A DNA stretch of 9,006 bases. It comes from Burkholderiales bacterium. Its GTDB lineage: Bacteria > Pseudomonadota > Gammaproteobacteria > Burkholderiales > Burkholderiaceae_D. The notes under the pieces are model-generated. The model did no database searches. It had not been told where the DNA came from and worked only from the letters and a program-made list of their open reading frames with translations. This document shows positions 5,830 to 9,006 of this stretch, in pieces; the first letter of the stretch is position 1; every line of letters starts with the position of its first letter. The position numbers were made by a program, and so were the translations under genes. The stretch is taken from the NCBI GenBank assembly GCA_005800405.1, contig SYFN01000082.1, positions 1 to 9,006 of the forward strand. The letters run 5' to 3'.

Positions 5830-7731
5830 TCAGTTTTGCAAGGCCTGCCGGATTTGCTCCAGCGAAGCAGGATCTTCAATCGTGGTCAGATCGCCCGGAT
5901 CTCTGCCTTCACAGAGGGCCTGAATTGAACGCCGCAGCAATTTGCCTGAGCGTGTCTTGGGTAGCAGGTTCACGCAATGCACGCGTGAAGGTCGAGCGAC
6001 GGCACCGAGTTGTTTGTCCACGACAGCCCAGACTTCTTTTTCCAGTTGCGCACGGGCCTCCGGCGTCGCCGTACTCGAAGTGAGCTTGGGTATCACGAAC
6101 GCCACAGCAACCTGACCCTTGAGTTTGTCCTTCACGCCGACAACGGCAACCTCGGAGACATTGGGGTGGCTGGAGATGCTTTCTTCGATCTCTCGCGTGC
6201 CTAGGCGATGCCCAGCGACATTAATCACGTCATCCGTGCGGCCGAGGATGAAGTAATAACCATCCGAGTCACGAATACCCCAGTCAAACGTGGAATATAC
6301 CTGCTCGGTAGAAAAATTTTTCCAGTAGGTATCGATAAAACGCTGATCATCGCGGTAAACCGTTTGCATGCAACCCGGTGGCAACGGTCCTTCGATGACC
6401 AGAACACCTTTTTCATCGTCATCACAGAGAGCACCCGTGGCTTCATTGAGCAGCTTGAGCTTGTAGCCGGGCATTGGGACGCCGGGGCTGCCAAGACGCG
6501 TGGGCTTGTTTTCAACACCTCGGGCCACCGACAGTACAGGCCAACCGGTCTCGGTCTGCCAGTAGTTGTCAATGATGCTCACGCCCAGCTCACCGGCAAT
6601 CCACGCGGAGGTCGATTCATCCAGAGGCTCTCCCGCAAGATAGAGAGCCTTGAGCGATGACACATCGTGTTGCTTCATCAACTCGGACGGCTGTTTTTTT
6701 AGCACCCGTATCGCTGTCGGCGCAGAGAACATGCGCGTGACCTTGTGCTTTTCAACGATTTGCCACCAGATGCTGGCATCGGGTCGTAAGGGTGTGCCCT
6801 CGTACAGCACGGTGGCCATGCCGGCAATCAGCGGCCCGTACACAATGTAGGAGTGACCAACGACCCAGCCGATGTCCGAGGTCGAAAAATAGGTCTCACC
6901 CGGCTTGCCTTCAAAAATGTAGTCCATCGATGCTGCCAGTGCGACGGCATAACCACCGACATCGCGTTGAACACCTTTGGGGCGACCCGTGGTGCCTGAG
7001 GTGTACAAAATATACGAAATATCATCCGATGCCAGCCAGGTGACAGGCACTCGAGCATGCAGGTGTTGTTCGCGTAGTGATGTGTAATCAACGTCACGAT
7101 CCGCAAGCATCTCCATCTCAACGCGTTTGCGATCCACCAGCAGCACGTGCGAAGGTTTATGCGAGGACAAGACAATGGCCTGATCCAGCAGAGGCTTGTA
7201 GGGTACGGGTTTCCCGCCACGCAAGCCGGCATCCGCAGAAACGACCAGTTTGGGTTGTGCATCTTCAATGCGCGTTGCCAGACTGTTGGAAGCAAACCCA
7301 CCAAAGACCACCAAGTGAATCGCACCAATGCGCGCGCAGGCCAGCATCGCGAACACTGCTTCGGCGATCATGGGCATGTAGACCAAAACGGTGTCACCCT
7401 TGACCACACCCAGCGATTGCATGATCGCCGCCATGCGCTCGACTTCGGTATGTAGTTCCTTGAAGTTCCAGATTTTTTCGGCGGGAGAACCATCGGGCGT
7501 TTCGGTGGTGATCGCGATCAGCGCTGTCTGTTCACCCTGACGAGATGCCCAGCGATCGACGGCGTTATGACAGAGATTGGTCTGACCACCGACGAACCAG
7601 TTCGCAAAAGGCGGACGGGAATAATCCAGCACCTGATTGAAAGGTACGTGCCATTCGATGCGCTCTGCTTCCTTGCGCCAGAAGTTCTCCGGATCTTCAA
7701 TCGACGTCCGATGGAAATCTGCGTAGCTCAT
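5830..7731 (-). CDS. prpE: Propionate--CoA ligase (propionyl-CoA synthetase)
   Basis: PrpE activates propionate with ATP and CoA, through a propionyl-adenylate, to give propionyl-CoA for the cytoplasmic 2-methylcitrate cycle. The 633-residue protein is full length for the ACS/PrpE adenylate-forming family. Visible motifs are the P-loop YTSGTTGRPKG (243-253) followed by the PrpE-typical VQRDVGGYAVAL, then YWQTETGWP (390-398), the hinge region ILGRTDDVINVAGHRLG (495-511), and PKTRSGKLLRR (591-601). Lys597 in the last motif is the catalytic lysine, normally a target of reversible acylation. The PrpE-style YSTFDWGIRDSDGYY replaces the TGD motif of acetyl-CoA synthetases, so I prefer PrpE over Acs. 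The ATG at 7731 has GAGGA seven bases upstream. It follows prpF on the same strand after a 152-base gap, so it is either distal in the prp operon or has its own promoter. Confidence 0.95.
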   Translation of the reverse strand: MSYADFHRTSIEDPENFWRKEAERIEWHVPFNQVLDYSRPPFANWFVGGQTNLCHNAVDRWASRQGEQTALIAITTETPDGSPAEKIWNFKELHTEVERMAAIMQSLGVVKGDTVLVYMPMIAEAVFAMLACARIGAIHLVVFGGFASNSLATRIEDAQPKLVVSADAGLRGGKPVPYKPLLDQAIVLSSHKPSHVLLVDRKRVEMEMLADRDVDYTSLREQHLHARVPVTWLASDDISYILYTSGTTGRPKGVQRDVGGYAVALAASMDYIFEGKPGETYFSTSDIGWVVGHSYIVYGPLIAGMATVLYEGTPLRPDASIWWQIVEKHKVTRMFSAPTAIRVLKKQPSELMKQHDVSSLKALYLAGEPLDESTSAWIAGELGVSIIDNYWQTETGWPVLSVARGVENKPTRLGSPGVPMPGYKLKLLNEATGALCDDDEKGVLVIEGPLPPGCMQTVYRDDQRFIDTYWKNFSTEQVYSTFDWGIRDSDGYYFILGRTDDVINVAGHRLGTREIEESISSHPNVSEVAVVGVKDKLKGQVAVAFVIPKLTSSTATPEARAQLEKEVWAVVDKQLGAVARPSRVHCVNLLPKTRSGKLLRRSIQALCEGRDPGDLTTIEDPASLEQIRQALQN

Positions 7732-7883
7732 CGCGCGCTCCTCACTTGTATTTTATCTTCGGATATTGCTTGCAAACGGTAACCACTTTTAAGCGTCTCT
7801 ACCAAAATGAGTACCGCAGACAGCACAGATGTACGGCACGGCGGTACAACGACGCGAGCGGCTTTTTGGTGGAGCCGCTTTAT
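7732..7883 (-). promoter_or_regulatory. prpF-prpE intercistronic region with inverted repeats
   Basis: This 152-base gap is long for a tightly coupled operon. Just after the prpF stop, AGCGGCT (7857-7863) pairs with AGCCGCT (7873-7879). The stem is followed by TTATT only in the plus direction, so for prpF it is at most a weak terminator or processing hairpin. Farther along, GTACCGC (7811-7817) and GCGGTAC (7841-7847) form a second inverted repeat. Near prpE, TTGCTTGCAA (7766-7775) is a small symmetric site. On the minus strand TTACCG with AAGATA 17 bases later is a weak promoter candidate. The prpE ribosome-binding site GAGGA is at 7739-7743. Confidence 0.4.
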
Positions 7884-9006
7884 TCAGAATGCGTCAGCAG
7901 GTATCCGTACCCAGCCTTCCATCAGTACGCGCGCACTTCGACTCATGATGGCTTTGGTGACACGCCACTCACCGGCTACTTCGGTGGCTTGCGCACCCAC
8001 GCCAAATGTACCGGAGGGATGACCAAAGCGCACCGCCTCGCGCGCACCACCACCGGCGGCTGCGTTGACCAACGTACCGGGTACCGCTGCGGCAGTGCCA
8101 ATCGCAACAGCCGCTGTTCCCATCATGGCATGGTGCAGTTTACCCATCGACAGCGCACGCACCAGCAGATCAATACTGCCAGCCTCGACCTGCTTGCCAC
8201 TGGACGCCTGATAACTGGCTGGCTTGGCAACGAAAGCGACCTTGGGTGTGTGCTGGCGGCTGGCGGCTTCATCCTGCGACTTGATCAATCCCATGCGCAG
8301 AGCACCATGGGCGCGTATGGTTTCAAACATCGCAAGCGCTTTGGGATCACCGTTGATCGCATCTTGTAATTCGGTACCCGTGTAGCCGATGGCATCGGCA
8401 TTCACAAAAACAGTCGGTATACCGGCATTGATCATCGTGGCCTTGAGCACGCCCACACCGGGTACATCGAGGTCATCAACCAGCTGCCCAGTGGGGAACA
8501 TGGCACCCCCTGCCCCCTCTTCATCTGCAGCAGGATCCATGAATTCGAGCTGCACGTCGGCCGCTGGGAAGGTCACGCCATCCAATTCAAAATCACCCGA
8601 CTCCTGCACGGCACCGTTGGTCATCGGTACATGCGCGATGATGGTCTTGCCGATATTCGCTTGCCAGATACGCACGACCGCGATGCCATCGCGAGGCACG
8701 CGCGATGCGTCCACCAAGCCATGACTGATCGCAAAAGGACCGACGGCGGCGGAAAGATTGCCGCAGTTGCCGCTCCAGTCAACGAAGGCTTGATCGATGG
8801 ATACTTGACCAAACAGAAAGTCGACATCGTGATCTGCCTTCGCACTTTTCGACAGAATGACAGTCTTGCTGGTGCTGGAAGTAGCGCCACCCATGCCATC
8901 GATCTGCTTGCCATAGGGATCAGGGCTGCCAATGACACGCAAGAGCAGCTTATCACGCGCGGGGCCGGGCTTCTGTGCTGAATCGGGCAAGTCCTGCAGA
9001 TGAAAA
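7884..9006 (-). CDS. prpF: 2-methylaconitate isomerase PrpF, N-terminus cut by the right edge
   Basis: PrpF isomerises the 2-methylaconitate made by AcnD so that it can be rehydrated to 2-methylisocitrate in the methylcitrate cycle. The frame stays open to the window end, giving 373 codons that begin FHLQDLPDSAQKPGPARDKL. Family members have about 395-400 residues, so roughly 25 residues including the GGTSKG-type start are missing. Clear PrpF motifs are VIGSPDPYGKQIDGMGGATS, SSTSKTVILS and VDWSGNCGNLSAAVGPFAI. Lys47 and Cys81 of the visible part lie 34 residues apart, matching the spacing of the active-site Lys73 and Cys107 that I recall for Shewanella PrpF. The fold is of the diaminopimelate-epimerase type. 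The stop TGA is at 7884-7886, upstream of prpE on the same strand. The presence of PrpF implies an AcnD-type dehydratase rather than PrpD, presumably encoded beyond the right edge. Confidence 0.95.
   Translation of the reverse strand, partial: FHLQDLPDSAQKPGPARDKLLLRVIGSPDPYGKQIDGMGGATSSTSKTVILSKSAKADHDVDFLFGQVSIDQAFVDWSGNCGNLSAAVGPFAISHGLVDASRVPRDGIAVVRIWQANIGKTIIAHVPMTNGAVQESGDFELDGVTFPAADVQLEFMDPAADEEGAGGAMFPTGQLVDDLDVPGVGVLKATMINAGIPTVFVNADAIGYTGTELQDAINGDPKALAMFETIRAHGALRMGLIKSQDEAASRQHTPKVAFVAKPASYQASSGKQVEAGSIDLLVRALSMGKLHHAMMGTAAVAIGTAAAVPGTLVNAAAGGGAREAVRFGHPSGTFGVGAQATEVAGEWRVTKAIMSRSARVLMEGWVRIPADAF

Noticed and set aside
7746..8369. 207-codon plus-strand frame over prpF
   Set aside because: It is antisense to the clear PrpF frame, and its apparent Cys/Arg/Thr-rich sequence is a by-product of prpF codon use.
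1..9006. CRISPR array, tRNA, rRNA, transposase or toxin-antitoxin pair
   Set aside because: No regularly spaced repeats, no recognisable tRNA or rRNA sequence, and no transposase, integrase or toxin motifs were seen on either strand.

Overview
The window looks like chromosomal DNA of a betaproteobacterium, probably of the order Burkholderiales. The clues are a PrpF-type (AcnD-dependent) methylcitrate locus with a propionyl-CoA ligase, a short TraR/DksA-family zinc-finger regulator, and a Wza/low-molecular-weight-phosphatase pair of betaproteobacterial type. Base composition is moderately GC-rich. The family assignments are firm; the taxonomic placement is inference. Nearly all genes lie on the minus strand. 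The clear exception is one 101-codon unknown gene on the plus strand.

Positions 1-1494 hold the remains of a polysaccharide-export locus. On the minus strand, a lipoprotein signal sequence and N-terminus (1267-1494) are followed, after one in-frame TAA, by the body of a Wza-type outer-membrane polysaccharide exporter (358-1263). One base later comes a low-molecular-weight protein-tyrosine phosphatase that stops at residue 72, about half the normal length. A short plus-strand reading frame running off the left edge (1-84) may be the tail of another gene. Two lesions in adjacent genes suggest the locus is decaying, or that a sequencing error has hit a live one.

Positions 1582-5009 hold a complete 840-residue MacB/FtsX-type ABC permease (YbbP-like) with no ATPase gene beside it. 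A roughly 510-base intergenic stretch follows, with two perfect palindromes, a hairpin and a short protein-like reading frame. Next is a 130-residue DksA-family regulator with a C4 zinc finger. A 362-base AT-rich divergent spacer separates it from the plus-strand unknown gene (5372-5677).

Positions 5678-9006 belong to propionate catabolism. A perfect 24-bp palindrome and a strong GC hairpin sit between convergent genes. Then, on the minus strand, come prpE (propionyl-CoA ligase) and the upstream prpF (2-methylaconitate isomerase), which is cut by the right edge. PrpE activates propionate to propionyl-CoA, which feeds the 2-methylcitrate cycle. PrpF acts in that cycle with AcnD, whose gene would be expected beyond position 9006.

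I found no convincing evidence of a new defence system, CRISPR array, tRNA, rRNA or intact mobile element. The items most worth following up are the interrupted wza/phosphatase pair, the 4142-4430 intergenic element and the unknown gene at 5372-5677 with its upstream direct repeat.
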